Positions 34,833-44,438 are shown, counted from the first letter of the stretch. The stretch is DNA of 64,000 bases from Halomonas beimenensis (GCF_002549795.1 NZ_CP021435.1:992001-1056000); one strand, 5' to 3'. Translations and numbers: made by a program. The notes: generated from the letters alone by a model not told the origin.

Positions 34833-35810
34833 TCAGGCCGGCTCGCCGAGCAGCTCGGTAAGCGAGCCGTTCTCATGGAGGCGGCGGATGGCCTCGGCGA
34901 AGAGCGGCGCGGCGCCGACCACCTCCAGGTGGCGCTCGACGACCCGGGGAGGCAGCCGGCTCGGCGGCAGGCTGTCGGTGACCAGCACCTTCGACAGCCG
35001 CGGGTCGGCGATCACCCGCTCGGCGTCTCCGACGAAGAGGCCGTGGGCCGCCAGGCCGAAGACGCGCCGGGCCCCGCGGTCCAGGCAGGCCTCCGCGGCA
35101 CGCAGCAGGGTGCCCCCCGAGCTGATCAGGTCATCCATGACCAGCACGGTGGCGCCGTCGACCTCGCAGGCGAGCAGGGTGCCGCTGACCTTTCCCTCGC
35201 TGCGGCGTTTCTCCATGTAGGCGGCCCCGATCTCCCGTCCCGCCCGGGCCTCGAGCAGTTCCCGGAAGCCCTGAGCCCGCTTGACGCCGCCCGGATCGGG
35301 GGAGGCCACCACCAGGGGGGCGTCCCCGCAGTGGGGAAGGATGCGCTCGGCGAACAGCCGGTAGGTGTCCAGGTGGTAGGCCCGGCAGCGAAAGGCGTTC
35401 TGGAAGGCGGCGGGATTGTGGACCTCGAGGGACATGACCGCATCGACACCCATGGTCTCCAGCAGCATGGCCAGATAGCGGGAGGTCACCGGGTCGCGGG
35501 TCTTGGTGCGGCGATCCTTGCGGGCGTAGGCCAGGTAGGGCATCACCGCGGTGACCCGCCCGGCGCCCGCCTCGCGCACGGCGCCCAGGAAGAACAGCAG
35601 GCGGCACAGCCTGTCGTTGGGGCCCTGGCCGGGCTCGCCGTTGAGGCTCTGCAGGACGTAGACATCCTCGCCGCGCACGCTCTCCAGCGGACGCGCCTTG
35701 TGCTCGCCGTCCTCGAAGTCGCGCTCCTCGTGGGCGGCCAGCGTGATGCCCAGCTCGGCGGCCACCTTCTCGCCGAAGGCGCGGCTGGCCTCTAGCGTGA
35801 AGAGTTTCAT
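34833..35810 (-). CDS. Ribose-phosphate pyrophosphokinase
   Basis: 325 aa from ATG 35810. Makes PRPP from ribose-5-phosphate and ATP, or is a close paralogue. Motifs: YLAYARKDRRTKTRDPVTSR (ATP loop), LEVHNPAAFQNAFR (metal His), SPDPGGVKRAQ and the PRPP loop VLVMDDLISSGGTLL. Compared with housekeeping Prs (about 315 aa, usually beside ispE) this protein is diverged and stands alone, so it may be an auxiliary copy. With the protein at 16138-17043 the window holds two different PRPP-synthase homologues. Confidence 0.87.
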   Translation of the reverse strand: MKLFTLEASRAFGEKVAAELGITLAAHEERDFEDGEHKARPLESVRGEDVYVLQSLNGEPGQGPNDRLCRLLFFLGAVREAGAGRVTAVMPYLAYARKDRRTKTRDPVTSRYLAMLLETMGVDAVMSLEVHNPAAFQNAFRCRAYHLDTYRLFAERILPHCGDAPLVVASPDPGGVKRAQGFRELLEARAGREIGAAYMEKRRSEGKVSGTLLACEVDGATVLVMDDLISSGGTLLRAAEACLDRGARRVFGLAAHGLFVGDAERVIADPRLSKVLVTDSLPPSRLPPRVVERHLEVVGAAPLFAEAIRRLHENGSLTELLGEPA

Positions 35811-35842
35811 GCCTTGCAGCATAGCCGCTCCCGTCGGTGTCT

Positions 35843-36748
35843 TCAGCCGTCGGCGGGCAGGCTGTCCGGCAGGCCTTCGCGCAGGGAGCGGGGCGTCAGG
35901 CCCAGGTCGGCGAAGGTGCCCACCCCCTCGCCGACCCGGTTGTCGTGCTCCATCAGGATGACCTGGTCTCGGGTCAGCGGCGGGGACGGCAGCGGCGAGG
36001 CCAGCAGGGCCAGGGCCCGCCAGGCGAGGAAGGGCACCGGCACCAGGGGGCGGTCCCGGTGCAACTGGGCCATCACCAGCTCGAGGATCTCCCGGTAGCG
36101 CAACACGTCGCCGCCGCCGAGCTCGAAGAGCCGGCGGCGGGGCGCCGTCCCGGTGGTCAGGTGGACCAGGGCCCGGGCCACGTCCACCACATGGACCGGC
36201 TGCAGCAGGGTCTCGCCGTGGCCGAACAGCGGGATCGCCGGCAGCCGGGTGAGCTTCGCCAGGGTGCCGAGGAAGGCGTCATGGGGGCCGAACAGCACGC
36301 TGGGCCGGACGATGATGGCCTTGGGCAGCGCCTCGAGTACCGCCGACTCGCCCCGGGCCCGGGCTCGCACATAGGCCGACGGGGAGCCGCTGTCGGCGCC
36401 GATGCCCGAGATCTGCACCAGCCGGGTGATGCCCGCCTCCCGGGCCAGCCGAGCCAGCCGGCCGGCGCCTTCCACGTGGATGGCCTCGAAGCTCAGCCGG
36501 CGGGTCTGGACGTACAGGCTGACCGCGTTGACGACCGCCCCGGCGCCCTCCAGCGCCCTGGCCACCTCGTCGTCATGGCGGATGTCGGCGGCGACCAGCT
36601 CCAGAGGGTCCGTGTCTTCGGCCCAGGGCGGCCGTGCCGGTCGTCGGGCGACCAGCCGTACCGGGCGTCCGGCTTCCACCAGCTCGCGCACCAGGGTGGC
36701 GCCGAGGAAGCCGGTGCCGCCGAAGACTGTGACGGGTCGATCCGGCAT
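35843..36748 (-). CDS. NAD(P)-binding short-chain/NDUFA9-like protein
   Basis: 301 aa from ATG 36748. N-terminal Rossmann motif TVFGGTGFLGATLVREL, then VRLVARRP and DIRHDDEVARALEGAGAVVNAV; SxxxYxxxK is not evident, so it belongs to the atypical NDUFA9/YbjT-like group that binds NAD(P) without classical reductase chemistry. Such proteins often assist respiratory complex or quinone biology. The first gene after a 230-bp gap that holds no obvious feature. Confidence 0.8.
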   Translation of the reverse strand: MPDRPVTVFGGTGFLGATLVRELVEAGRPVRLVARRPARPPWAEDTDPLELVAADIRHDDEVARALEGAGAVVNAVSLYVQTRRLSFEAIHVEGAGRLARLAREAGITRLVQISGIGADSGSPSAYVRARARGESAVLEALPKAIIVRPSVLFGPHDAFLGTLAKLTRLPAIPLFGHGETLLQPVHVVDVARALVHLTTGTAPRRRLFELGGGDVLRYREILELVMAQLHRDRPLVPVPFLAWRALALLASPLPSPPLTRDQVILMEHDNRVGEGVGTFADLGLTPRSLREGLPDSLPADG

Positions 36749-36978
36749 GTCGATGATCCTGTCGGGTTGCCCAAGGTCATCGCCGATTGTGCCTGACTGG
36801 CCCCGGGCCGCAAACGTCGTCGACCTCACGTTGGGAGCCTCGCGAGATCGCCCGATGGCCGGCCTGTCGTGACTGGCGGGCCTTGAGGGCCCGGACGCGG
36901 ATGGGAGAGGCCTGCGGCCGTTGATCCTGCCTCGCCCGAGGCCCTCGCGAAAAGCGGCCCCGGCGGTCGGTGGCTGCC

Positions 36979-37455
36979 CTAGGCGGTACCGACCAGCGAC
37001 AGGGGGCCGTCCTCCTTCACCGCGCGGATCGCGAAGCTGCTGTCCACGGTATTGACCATGGGCAGCTTCTGCAGGCGGCGAACCCAGCCCTCGTAGGCCG
37101 GCAGGTTCTGGGCCGCCACCTGCAGGAGATAGTCGAAGCCGCCGGACACCGTATGGCAGTTGATGACCTCCGGCATCTCGCGGACCGCGGCCTCGAACTC
37201 TTCCACCAGGGTGTCCTGGTGCTGGCTGAGCCGCACCTGCACGAAGATGGTGATGCCCAGCCCCAGGCGCTGTCGATCCAGCCTGGCTCGGTAGCCGGTG
37301 ATCCACCCCTCCTGCTCGAGCCGGCGGATGCGTCGGGCGCAGGGCGAGGGGGAGAGCCCGACCCGCTCGGCGAGCTGGGCGGTGGTCAGCCGCGCGTCCC
37401 GTTGGAGGGCGTCGAGCAGGCGGCGGTCGATACGGTCGAGACGGGTGTCGGGCAT
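36979..37455 (-). CDS. Lrp/AsnC-family transcriptional regulator
   Basis: 158 aa from ATG 37455. N-terminal helix-turn-helix (RIDRRLLDALQRDARLTTAQ leads into LAERVGLSPSPCARRIRRLE) and a C-terminal RAM domain (TIFVQVRLSQHQ, TVSGGFDYLLQV) for amino-acid sensing and oligomerisation. It diverges from an EamA exporter, a common pairing in which the regulator induces amino-acid export. Confidence 0.92.
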   Translation of the reverse strand: MPDTRLDRIDRRLLDALQRDARLTTAQLAERVGLSPSPCARRIRRLEQEGWITGYRARLDRQRLGLGITIFVQVRLSQHQDTLVEEFEAAVREMPEVINCHTVSGGFDYLLQVAAQNLPAYEGWVRRLQKLPMVNTVDSSFAIRAVKEDGPLSLVGTA

Positions 37456-37469
37456 GAAATGGCTCGAAT

Positions 37470-37515
37470 CGGCATATTGTGGACATATCTTGGCATGGAT
37501 AGCCAATATCCAGCA
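37470..37515. promoter_or_regulatory. Putative Lrp-type operator between the regulator and the EamA exporter
   Basis: The only AT-rich patch in the divergent gap holds an imperfect inverted repeat around ATATTGTGGACATAT and a 15-bp perfect dyad GGATA-gccaa-TATCC at 37497-37511. Both promoters must lie in this 107-bp gap. Confidence 0.4.
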
Positions 37516-37562
37516 TCCCGGGACGGCTCTTTGCCGGCAATACCCCATCATGATGACGGACA

Positions 37563-38615
37563 ATGGTCATCCATCCCCCGACCCCAAGCGCCGCCATGTC
37601 CGCCTCGAACCCGCTTCACGTTGTCCCGCTGCCAGCCGGTCGCCTGCGCCGTCTGGGCGGCGTCGCCGCCGCCCTGACCGCCGTCCTGATCTGGTCGGTC
37701 TATTTCCTGTCGCTGCGCCAGGGCGCCCTGTCGCCCCTGGGGCGCCTCGACCTGACACTGTTCCGCTACAGCGTGCCCGGACTGCTGCTGCTGCCGCTGC
37801 TGGTGCGTCGCCGGGCGGCGATTCGTCGCGTGCATCCGCTATGGCTGGCGGGGATGGTGTTCGGCGCCGGCATCCCCTTCTTCCTGCTCGGTGTGGTGGG
37901 CATGGCCTGGGCGCCGGTGGCCCAGGGCAGCACCCTGATTCCGGGAACGGCGCCCCTGTTCGTCACCGGCATCGCGGTGGCGGTGTTCGGCCAGCCGCTG
38001 GGTCGCTGGCGACGCTGGGGCCTCGCGACGATCCTGGTCGGCGTGGTCGGGCTGCTGTGGAGCGGCTGGCGGGAGAGTGCCGCCCTGGGGTTGGGGCAGC
38101 TGATGTTCCTCTGGGCCAGCCTGATGTGGGCGATCTTCACCCTTAGCGTGCGTCAGAGCGGCCTGTCGCCCCTGGAAGCCACCGCCGTGGTCACGGTGCC
38201 CAACGGCCTGGCCGCGGGGCTCTACCTGCTGGCGGGCCTGGGCGAGACGACCCTGCCGGGGTTGCCCGTGGCGGCCTGGCTGCCCCAGCTGGTGGTGCAG
38301 GGGCTGCTGGTGGGCCTCGGTTCCGGCCTGATGGTCGGGCTGGCCGTCCGTGGCCTGGGTGCCGAGGCGGCCTCGGCGCTGGGTTCCCTGACACCGGTGT
38401 GCGCCACCCTGCTGGCGTGGGGATGGCTCGACGAGACGGTCACGCCGGCCACCCTGATGGGACTCGCCCTGGTGACCCTGGGCGTCGTCGCCGCCAGTGG
38501 CTGGCCGGAGCGCGCCACCGAGCCCAGGCGCGATCAGGCTCGCCGGGCCGCCGCTTCCCGAATGGCCATGGAGGGAAGGGGGGAGAGGCCCGAGTCGGGG
38601 TCTATCCTGAGATAG
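37563..38615 (+). CDS. EamA/DMT-superfamily transporter
   Basis: 350 aa (ATG 37563; ATG 37596 possible). Ten predicted membrane helices in two EamA repeats (LTAVLIWSVYFLSLRQGALS begins the first, LMFLWASLMWAIFTLSVRQS the second). Drug/metabolite-type exporter, probably of amino acids given the divergent Lrp regulator. A polar tail rich in Arg and Glu follows the last helix. Confidence 0.87.
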   Translation: MVIHPPTPSAAMSASNPLHVVPLPAGRLRRLGGVAAALTAVLIWSVYFLSLRQGALSPLGRLDLTLFRYSVPGLLLLPLLVRRRAAIRRVHPLWLAGMVFGAGIPFFLLGVVGMAWAPVAQGSTLIPGTAPLFVTGIAVAVFGQPLGRWRRWGLATILVGVVGLLWSGWRESAALGLGQLMFLWASLMWAIFTLSVRQSGLSPLEATAVVTVPNGLAAGLYLLAGLGETTLPGLPVAAWLPQLVVQGLLVGLGSGLMVGLAVRGLGAEAASALGSLTPVCATLLAWGWLDETVTPATLMGLALVTLGVVAASGWPERATEPRRDQARRAAASRMAMEGRGERPESGSILR

Positions 38616-38665
38616 GGGCCTCCGGAACCCCGGCGGCGACATGACCGAGTATCGGAGGGAGCATC

Positions 38666-39274
38666 ATGGCCATGATTCCCGTGCACGCCGGCCCCGAGGC
38701 GACCCCGGATCTCGCCGGGGCCATCCTCGAGACCGCCCTGATCATCGCCGAGGAGCGGGGCTGGGAGGCGGTGAGGCTCACCGAGGTGGCGGCTCGGCTG
38801 GGCGTCCCCGCCAGCCGCCTGCTGGTCCACTATCGCGACCTCGATGCCGTGGCCGATGCCTGGTTCCTTCGGGGATTGGCGGCCATGCTCGCCGACCCGC
38901 CCGGCGGTTTCGCCGACTGGCCGACCCGCGATCGCCTGGCGCATTGCCTGCTGGGCTGGTTCGACGCCCTGGCCCCCCACCGCACGATCACCGCCCAGAT
39001 GCTGCGCACCAAGGCGCATCCACCGCACCCCCATACCTGGATCCCGATGATCGTCGAGCTGTCGCGCCTCATCCAGTGGTGGCGCCAGGCCGCCCGTCTC
39101 GAGGCCCCCTACGGCAGTCGTCGCGCCCGACGGGAGGAGGTCGTCCTGACGGCGCTCTTCCTCGCCACCCTGAGGGTCTGGGAACACGACACCAGCCCGG
39201 ATCAGCATGACACGCGGCACTTCCTGCATCGACGCCTGAAGCGGCTCTCCCGATGGCTGAATTGGGACGAGTGA
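38666..39274 (+). CDS. TetR-family-like transcriptional regulator
   Basis: 202 aa. N-terminal TetR DNA-binding domain: ILETALIIAEERGWEAVRLTEVAARLGVPASRLLVHYRDLDAV (helices near 19-62), with ligand-domain helices after residue 70. The ligand region is unusually rich in Trp and His (HPPHPHTW, IQWWRQ). Target unknown; no divergent partner adjoins it. Confidence 0.82.
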   Translation: MAMIPVHAGPEATPDLAGAILETALIIAEERGWEAVRLTEVAARLGVPASRLLVHYRDLDAVADAWFLRGLAAMLADPPGGFADWPTRDRLAHCLLGWFDALAPHRTITAQMLRTKAHPPHPHTWIPMIVELSRLIQWWRQAARLEAPYGSRRARREEVVLTALFLATLRVWEHDTSPDQHDTRHFLHRRLKRLSRWLNWDE

Positions 39275-39399
39275 GCGTCCTCGCTCCGGAGAGATAGCGG
39301 GGCTCCCCCCCGGTCGGCGCAATATGGCGGCGCCCCGGCCGTCATGGAGGCTTCCACAGCGACGCAGTCGCGAGACGAAAGTCTAAAGGCGTTAAGTCG

Positions 39400-39449
39400 G
39401 ATTTTATTCGACCCTATGTCCGACATAGATGACATAGAGTCCGACAAGG
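39400..39449. promoter_or_regulatory. Operator cluster of the galactonate locus, with 13-bp palindrome
   Basis: TATGTCCGACATA at 39415-39427 is a palindrome around one central base. Flanking it are GTCGgattttattCGAC at about 39396-39412 and GACATAGAGTCCGACA at 39431-39446, all built from GTCxGAC half-sites. They lie 25-75 bp before the GntR-type regulator, as expected for autoregulation. This is the best operator candidate in the window. Confidence 0.6.
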
Positions 39450-39473
39450 GCCGCCACATTCCGGAAGCCGACC

Positions 39474-40262
39474 ATGTCTCGATCCACCGACACCGACCGC
39501 CGCACGGCGCGTCCCGATATCGCCGACGTCCTCGCCGAGGCCATCTTCAGCGGGGAGTATTCGCCGGGGGACTTCGTGCCCAAGGAGCTGGATCTCTGCG
39601 AACGCTTCGGCGTCAGTCGCAGTACCGTGCGCAGCGCGCTGCAGACCCTGGTGGCGGCGGGCCTGCTGACCCGCATCTCGGGGCAGGGCACCCGGGTCAG
39701 GGCGTTGCAGGAATGGCACCTCCTCGATCCCAGGGTCAGCGGCTGGATGGCCCGCTTCGCCCAGCCCAACCCGCGCATCCAGCGGGAGATCTTCGCCTTT
39801 CGCGTCGCCGTGGAGCCCTTCGTCGCCCGGCTGGCGGCGGAGCACGCCACCGCGGCGGACCTGCTGGCCATCGAGTCCGCCTACGAAGGCATGATCCGCG
39901 CCCTGGAACAGGACGACCTGCACTGGCAGGGGAAGTCCCACAACGAGCACGACGTGGCCTTCCACGAGGCCATCTTCAGCGCCTCGCACAACCTGGTCTG
40001 GGCGCAGATCAGCCATGTGCTCAAGCCCGCCATCGCGCTGCTGGTGGAGACGTCCAACCAGAGCGCCCACGAGCTTCACGACAGCATGGAGCGCCATCGC
40101 CGGGTGATGGAGGCGATCCGCCTGCGTCAGCCGGAAGAGGCCGCCGCGGCGGCCCTCAGGGTGCTGGAACGCACCGGCCGGGATCTCGGCCTCGAAGGCC
40201 TGATCTCCGCGCTACCCACTCTCGACGCCTCAACAACAAACCGCGATAAGGAAGCCACATGA
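39474..40262 (+). CDS. dgoR: GntR/FadR-family regulator of the galactonate locus (DgoR-like)
   Basis: 262 aa. N-terminal winged helix (SPGDFVPKELDLCERFGVSRSTVRSALQTLVAAGLL, split across helices near 28-65) and a C-terminal all-helical FCD effector domain with EHDVAFHEAIFSASHN (metal His/Asp) . It heads a TRAP-dgoD-dgoA-dgoK operon, overlapping the binding-protein start by 4 bp (ATGA), so it is most likely the galactonate-responsive repressor DgoR. Binding to the GTCxGAC palindromes just upstream is inferred. Confidence 0.85.
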   Translation: MSRSTDTDRRTARPDIADVLAEAIFSGEYSPGDFVPKELDLCERFGVSRSTVRSALQTLVAAGLLTRISGQGTRVRALQEWHLLDPRVSGWMARFAQPNPRIQREIFAFRVAVEPFVARLAAEHATAADLLAIESAYEGMIRALEQDDLHWQGKSHNEHDVAFHEAIFSASHNLVWAQISHVLKPAIALLVETSNQSAHELHDSMERHRRVMEAIRLRQPEEAAAAALRVLERTGRDLGLEGLISALPTLDASTTNRDKEAT

Positions 40263-41278
40263 ACGCACGCATGCCACTCAAGACCCTCACCGCCGCCGTC
40301 CTCGGCGCTCTGGCCGTCAACGCCCAGGCCGCGGACTACGAATGGACCTTCCAGACCTCCGAGACCGCGGGCGAGCCCCAGTTCGAGATGAAGAAGGCCT
40401 GGGCGGAGAACGTGGAGCGCATGTCCGACGGTCGGATCCACATCGAGATCCTGCCGGTGGGCGCCGTCGTCCAGGCCAACCAGACCCTGCAGGCCGTCCA
40501 GTCCGGCATCCTCCAGGGGCATCTCACCGATCCCAGCTACTTCACCGGCCAGGACCCGGCCTTCGGCATGATCGGCAACCTGGTGGGGGCCTGGAGCGAT
40601 CCCTACGACTTCCTCGACTACATGAACAACGCCGGCGGCGAGGCGCTCTACAACGAGCTCGTCGAGCCCTATGGCCTGCATCTGATCGGCGCCGCCGCCA
40701 CCGGCCTGGAGTCGCTGCCCTCCACCAAGCCGATCCGTTCCGTCGAGGACATGCAGGGCCTCAAGCTGCGCGCCCCCGAGGGCATGGTCTACAACATCTT
40801 CGAGGCCGCCGGCGCCACCCCGGTCAACCTGCCGGGCTCCGAGGTCTACACCGGCCTCGAGAAGGGCGTTATCGACGCCGCGGACTACACGGTGTTCGCC
40901 ACCAACCAGGCTCAGGGCCTTCATGAGTTCGCCCCCTATCCGCTCTATCCCGGCTTCCACTCCCTGCCGATGGTCTCCGTCTCGCTGAACAAGGAGATCT
41001 GGGACGGCCTGCCGGCGGACCTGCAGGCGATCCTCGAGACCTCGGTGGACGACCTGGCCTACGAGATGGTCGCCGAGCTCAAGACCCGCGACCTGGAGGC
41101 GGTGCGCGAGGCCCGCCAGGATCCGGACATCGAGATCATCGACCTGCCGGCCGAGGAACGCACCAGGTTCCGCAACATCGCCAAGCAGGAATGGGCCGAG
41201 TGGGCGGAGAAGAACGAGATCACCGCCGAGTTCTACGACTCCGTCGTCGCCTACCTGGAAAACCACAACCTGCTGTAA
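40259..41278 (+). CDS. TRAP transporter substrate-binding protein (DctP family), sugar acid type
   Basis: 339 aa with a signal peptide (MNARMPLKTLTAAVLGALAVNAQA). DctP fold: FEMKKAWAENVERMSDGRI, GAVVQANQTLQAVQSG, and the conserved Arg in GLKLRAPEGMVYNIF that binds the substrate carboxylate. Likely periplasmic receptor for D-galactonate or a related aldonate, given the dgo genes downstream. Confidence 0.9.
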   Translation: MNARMPLKTLTAAVLGALAVNAQAADYEWTFQTSETAGEPQFEMKKAWAENVERMSDGRIHIEILPVGAVVQANQTLQAVQSGILQGHLTDPSYFTGQDPAFGMIGNLVGAWSDPYDFLDYMNNAGGEALYNELVEPYGLHLIGAAATGLESLPSTKPIRSVEDMQGLKLRAPEGMVYNIFEAAGATPVNLPGSEVYTGLEKGVIDAADYTVFATNQAQGLHEFAPYPLYPGFHSLPMVSVSLNKEIWDGLPADLQAILETSVDDLAYEMVAELKTRDLEAVREARQDPDIEIIDLPAEERTRFRNIAKQEWAEWAEKNEITAEFYDSVVAYLENHNLL

Positions 41279-41286
41279 GCCCCATC

Positions 41287-41316
41287 CGGGCGGGCCATGG
41301 GGACATGGCCCGTCCG
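41287..41316 (+). other. Intercistronic hairpin between TRAP binding protein and permease
   Basis: A 13-bp stem with one G-T pair (CGGGCGGGCCATG / CATGGCCCGTCCG) and a GGGA loop, without a T run. Position directly after a binding-protein gene fits an RNA-stability hairpin that keeps binding-protein mRNA more abundant than permease mRNA. Confidence 0.6.
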
Positions 41317-41335
41317 CCTGTCTCGAGGTAGTCCC

Positions 41336-41932
41336 ATGACTCAAGCGTCTTCTCGCCCCGATCGCGGCGCGGCCGCCGATGAGGCGAGACCGGCCGATCC
41401 GGTGCGCAATGCCTTCGATCGCGGCGTCATGGCCGGCGGGCGGGTGGCCGCCTGGCTGGTCTTCGTCGCCATGGCGATCAGCGTCTTCGAGGTCATCATG
41501 CGCTATGCCTTCGGCTCCCCCACCTCCTGGGTCCACGAGACCGTGGTGATGCTGGTGGCGGTGAGCTTCTCCCTGGGAGGTCCCGCGACGCTGGCCTGCA
41601 ACCGCCACATCCGGGTGCGGGTGCTCTACGACAGCGTCGGCCCCCGGGCCAGGCTGTGGCTCGACCGCTTCAACGACCTGGTCACCTTCGGCTTCTGCCT
41701 GGGGATGAGCTATGCCGGCTACGTGATGTTCTGGGGGGCCACCCACAATCCCCTGGGCGAGTGGCAGCTGGAGCGCTCCGGCACCGCCTGGAACCCGCCG
41801 TTCCCGGCCCTGGTGAAGGGCATGATCCTGCTGGCGCTGGCCATCATGTGCGTCCAGGCCCTGCTGCATCTGATCCAGTCGCTGCGCGGCAAGCCCGCGC
41901 CAGCCCCCGCCGACGTGGAGGACGTCGCCTGA
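41336..41932 (+). CDS. TRAP transporter small permease (DctQ)
   Basis: 198 aa from ATG 41336, preceded by GAGG. Four hydrophobic segments; RYAFGSPTSWVHETVVMLVAVSF is split over helix 2 of the DctQ fold. Membrane partner of the large subunit encoded next; the stop overlaps the next ATG (ATGA... TGATG). Confidence 0.9.
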   Translation: MTQASSRPDRGAAADEARPADPVRNAFDRGVMAGGRVAAWLVFVAMAISVFEVIMRYAFGSPTSWVHETVVMLVAVSFSLGGPATLACNRHIRVRVLYDSVGPRARLWLDRFNDLVTFGFCLGMSYAGYVMFWGATHNPLGEWQLERSGTAWNPPFPALVKGMILLALAIMCVQALLHLIQSLRGKPAPAPADVEDVA

Positions 41933-43233
41933 TGGATATCGCCCACGGAACCATGTTGCTGGTGGGGCTGATCTTCGCCCTGCTGGTCACCGGCCTGCCG
42001 CTGGCCTTCATCACCGGCCTGGTGGCGCTGGCCTTCACCTTCGGCTGGTTCGGCCCCAATGCCCTGCCGCTGGTCACCAGCCGCGTATACGGCTTCGTCA
42101 CCGAGTACTCCCTGGTAGCGGTACCGATGTTCGTGCTGATGGCCTCGCTGCTCGACCGATCGGGGATCGCCCGGGACCTGTTCAACGCCATGCGGGTCTT
42201 CGCCGGCCGCCTGCCCGGCGGCGTGGCGGTGCAGACCGTCGTGGTGGCCTTCTTCCTGGCTGCCCTGTCCGGGATCATCGGCGGCGAGATCGTGCTGCTC
42301 GGCATCCTGGCGCTGCCCCAGATGCTGCGCCTGGGCTACGACAAGCACCTGTCGATCGGCGTGGTCTGCGCCGGCGGGGCGCTCGGCACCATGATGCCGC
42401 CGTCCATCGTGCTGATCATCTACGGCCTGATCGCCTCGGAGTCGATCGCCGACCTGTTCACCGCGGCCATCACCCCGGCGGTGATCCTGATGCTCTCCTA
42501 CATCGGCTACGTGCTGGTGCGCTGCCTGCGCAACCCCGAGATGGGCCCGCCGATGACCGAGGCCGATCGCACCGAGGGCTTCGCCAACCGCTGGCAGGCG
42601 CTCAAGGCGGTCATCGTACCCGGGCTGATCGCGGTGATGGTGCTGGGCTCGATCTACGGCGGCGTGGCCTCGGTGACCGAGGCGGCGGCCATGGGCGTGT
42701 TCGGCGTGTTGCTGGCGGTGGTCGCCCGTGGCGAGTTCTCCCTGAAGACCCTGCACGAGAGCCTGGGCCAGACGCTGACCACCTGCGGCATGATCATCTG
42801 GATCGGCATCGGCGCCGCGGCGCTGGTGGGGGTCTACAACCTGATGGGCGGCAACCGCTTCATCTCGGGGATGATCATGGACCTGGAGGTGGCGCCCATC
42901 GTGATCATCCTGGTGATGATGGCCATCCTGCTGGTGCTGGGCATGTTCCTGGACTGGATCGGCGTGGCCATGCTGACCCTGCCGATCTTCGTGCCCATCG
43001 TCGAGCAGCTCGGCTACAGCCCGATCTGGTTCGGCATCCTCTTCGCGGTGAACATGCAGGTGTCCTTCCTCTCGCCGCCCTTCGGCCCGGCGGCCTTCTA
43101 CCTCAAGGGCGTCGCCCCGGCGAGCGTCAGCCTCAAGGACATCTTCGTCTCGCTGTTGCCGTTCATCGCCCTGCAGCTGTGCGTGCTCTTCGCCCTGCTG
43201 TTCTGGCCCGACCTGGCCATGTGGCTGGTCTGA
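41932..43233 (+). CDS. TRAP transporter large permease (DctM)
   Basis: 433 aa, about 12 membrane segments, starting at ATG 41932 inside the DctQ stop. DctM motifs: LVAVPMFVLMASLLDRSG, GGALGTMMPPSIVLIIYGL, and FLSPPFGPAAFYLKGVAP near the C-terminus. It carries out Na+-coupled uptake of the aldonate delivered by the binding protein. Confidence 0.93.
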   Translation: MDIAHGTMLLVGLIFALLVTGLPLAFITGLVALAFTFGWFGPNALPLVTSRVYGFVTEYSLVAVPMFVLMASLLDRSGIARDLFNAMRVFAGRLPGGVAVQTVVVAFFLAALSGIIGGEIVLLGILALPQMLRLGYDKHLSIGVVCAGGALGTMMPPSIVLIIYGLIASESIADLFTAAITPAVILMLSYIGYVLVRCLRNPEMGPPMTEADRTEGFANRWQALKAVIVPGLIAVMVLGSIYGGVASVTEAAAMGVFGVLLAVVARGEFSLKTLHESLGQTLTTCGMIIWIGIGAAALVGVYNLMGGNRFISGMIMDLEVAPIVIILVMMAILLVLGMFLDWIGVAMLTLPIFVPIVEQLGYSPIWFGILFAVNMQVSFLSPPFGPAAFYLKGVAPASVSLKDIFVSLLPFIALQLCVLFALLFWPDLAMWLV

Positions 43234-43235
43234 CC

Positions 43236-43259
43236 CGGTGCCGGCCCGGGCCGGCGCCG
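43236..43259 (+). other. Intercistronic hairpin between dctM and dgoD
   Basis: Perfect 16-bp palindrome GCCGGCCCGGGCCGGC at 43240-43255, extended by CGGT/GCCG with one G-T pair, without T run. It lies in the 52-bp gap of the operon and may set mRNA segment stability. Confidence 0.5.
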
Positions 43260-43285
43260 CTTCCCCGATTCCCGAGAGGTGACAC

Positions 43286-44434
43286 GTGAAGATTACCCGA
43301 TTGAAGACCTGGCAGGTGCCGCCCCGCTGGCTGTTCCTCAAGATCGAGACCGACGAGGGCGCCTACGGCTGGGGGGAGCCGGTGGTGGAGGGCCGGGCGG
43401 CCACGGTGGAGGCGGCGGTTCACGAGCTCGCCGACTACCTGGTCGGCCAGGACCCGCACCGTATCGAGCACCTGTGGAACGTCCTCTACCGCGGCGGTTT
43501 CTATCGCGGCGGTCCCGTCCTCATGAGCGCCATCGCCGGCATCGACCAGGCGCTCTGGGACCTCAAGGGGCGCGACCTGGGCGTACCGGTCCACCAGCTG
43601 CTGGGCGGCCGGGTACGTGACCGGATGCGCATGTACGCCTGGACCGGTGGCGACCGGCCGAGCGAGGTGGCGTCCGGGGCCCGGGCGCTAGTCGAGCAGG
43701 GCTTCACCGCCTTCAAGATGAACGGCACCCCCGAAATGGCCATCGTCGACAGTCATCGCAAGATCGACGAGGCCGTGGCCCGGGTGGCCGAGGCCCGGGA
43801 GGCCGTGGGGCCGGACGTGGGCATCGCCATCGACTTCCATGGCCGGGTGCACCGGCCCATGGCCAAGGCACTGTTGCGCGAGCTGGAGCCCTTCCACCCG
43901 ATGTTCGTCGAGGAGCCGGTCGCGCCGGAGCACCTGCCCAGCCTTCCGCATATCGCGGGCGGCCTGGGCTATCCCCTGGCCACCGGCGAGCGGCTGCACA
44001 CCCGCTTCGCGTTCCGTGACCTGCTCGCCGACGGCATGGTCGACATCGTCCAGCCGGACCTCTCCCACTGCGGGGGGATCAGCGAGGGACTCAAGATCGC
44101 CTCCCTGGCCGCCTGCCATGACGTGGCGCTGGCGCCCCACTGCCCGCTGGGGCCGCTGACCCTGGCGGCGTCCCTCCAGGTCGATGCGGTGAGCCACAAT
44201 GCCTTCATCCAGGAACAGAGCATGGGCATCCACTACAACCGCGACAACGACGTCCTCGACTACCTGGTGGACAAGTCCGCGCTGGCCATCGAGGACGGCT
44301 TCTGTGCCATCCCCGAGGGACCGGGCCTGGGAGTCGAGATCGACGAGCACTTCGTCGAGGAGCGGGCCCGGGTGGGCCATCGCTGGCGCAACCCGGTGTG
44401 GACCCATGAGGACGGCTCGGTGGCGGAGTGGTGA
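43286..44434 (+). CDS. dgoD: D-galactonate dehydratase
   Basis: 382 aa, same length and strong motif-level similarity to E. coli DgoD ([49 protein letters not shown], ending [16 protein letters not shown]). Enolase-superfamily enzyme: metal ligands Asp in IDFHGR, Glu in FVEEPV and Glu in ATGERL; catalytic His in LAPHCPLGP. Converts D-galactonate to 2-keto-3-deoxygalactonate. Second metabolic step after TRAP uptake, followed by dgoA and dgoK. Confidence 0.95.
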   Translation: MKITRLKTWQVPPRWLFLKIETDEGAYGWGEPVVEGRAATVEAAVHELADYLVGQDPHRIEHLWNVLYRGGFYRGGPVLMSAIAGIDQALWDLKGRDLGVPVHQLLGGRVRDRMRMYAWTGGDRPSEVASGARALVEQGFTAFKMNGTPEMAIVDSHRKIDEAVARVAEAREAVGPDVGIAIDFHGRVHRPMAKALLRELEPFHPMFVEEPVAPEHLPSLPHIAGGLGYPLATGERLHTRFAFRDLLADGMVDIVQPDLSHCGGISEGLKIASLAACHDVALAPHCPLGPLTLAASLQVDAVSHNAFIQEQSMGIHYNRDNDVLDYLVDKSALAIEDGFCAIPEGPGLGVEIDEHFVEERARVGHRWRNPVWTHEDGSVAEW

Positions 44435-44438
44435 TGCC

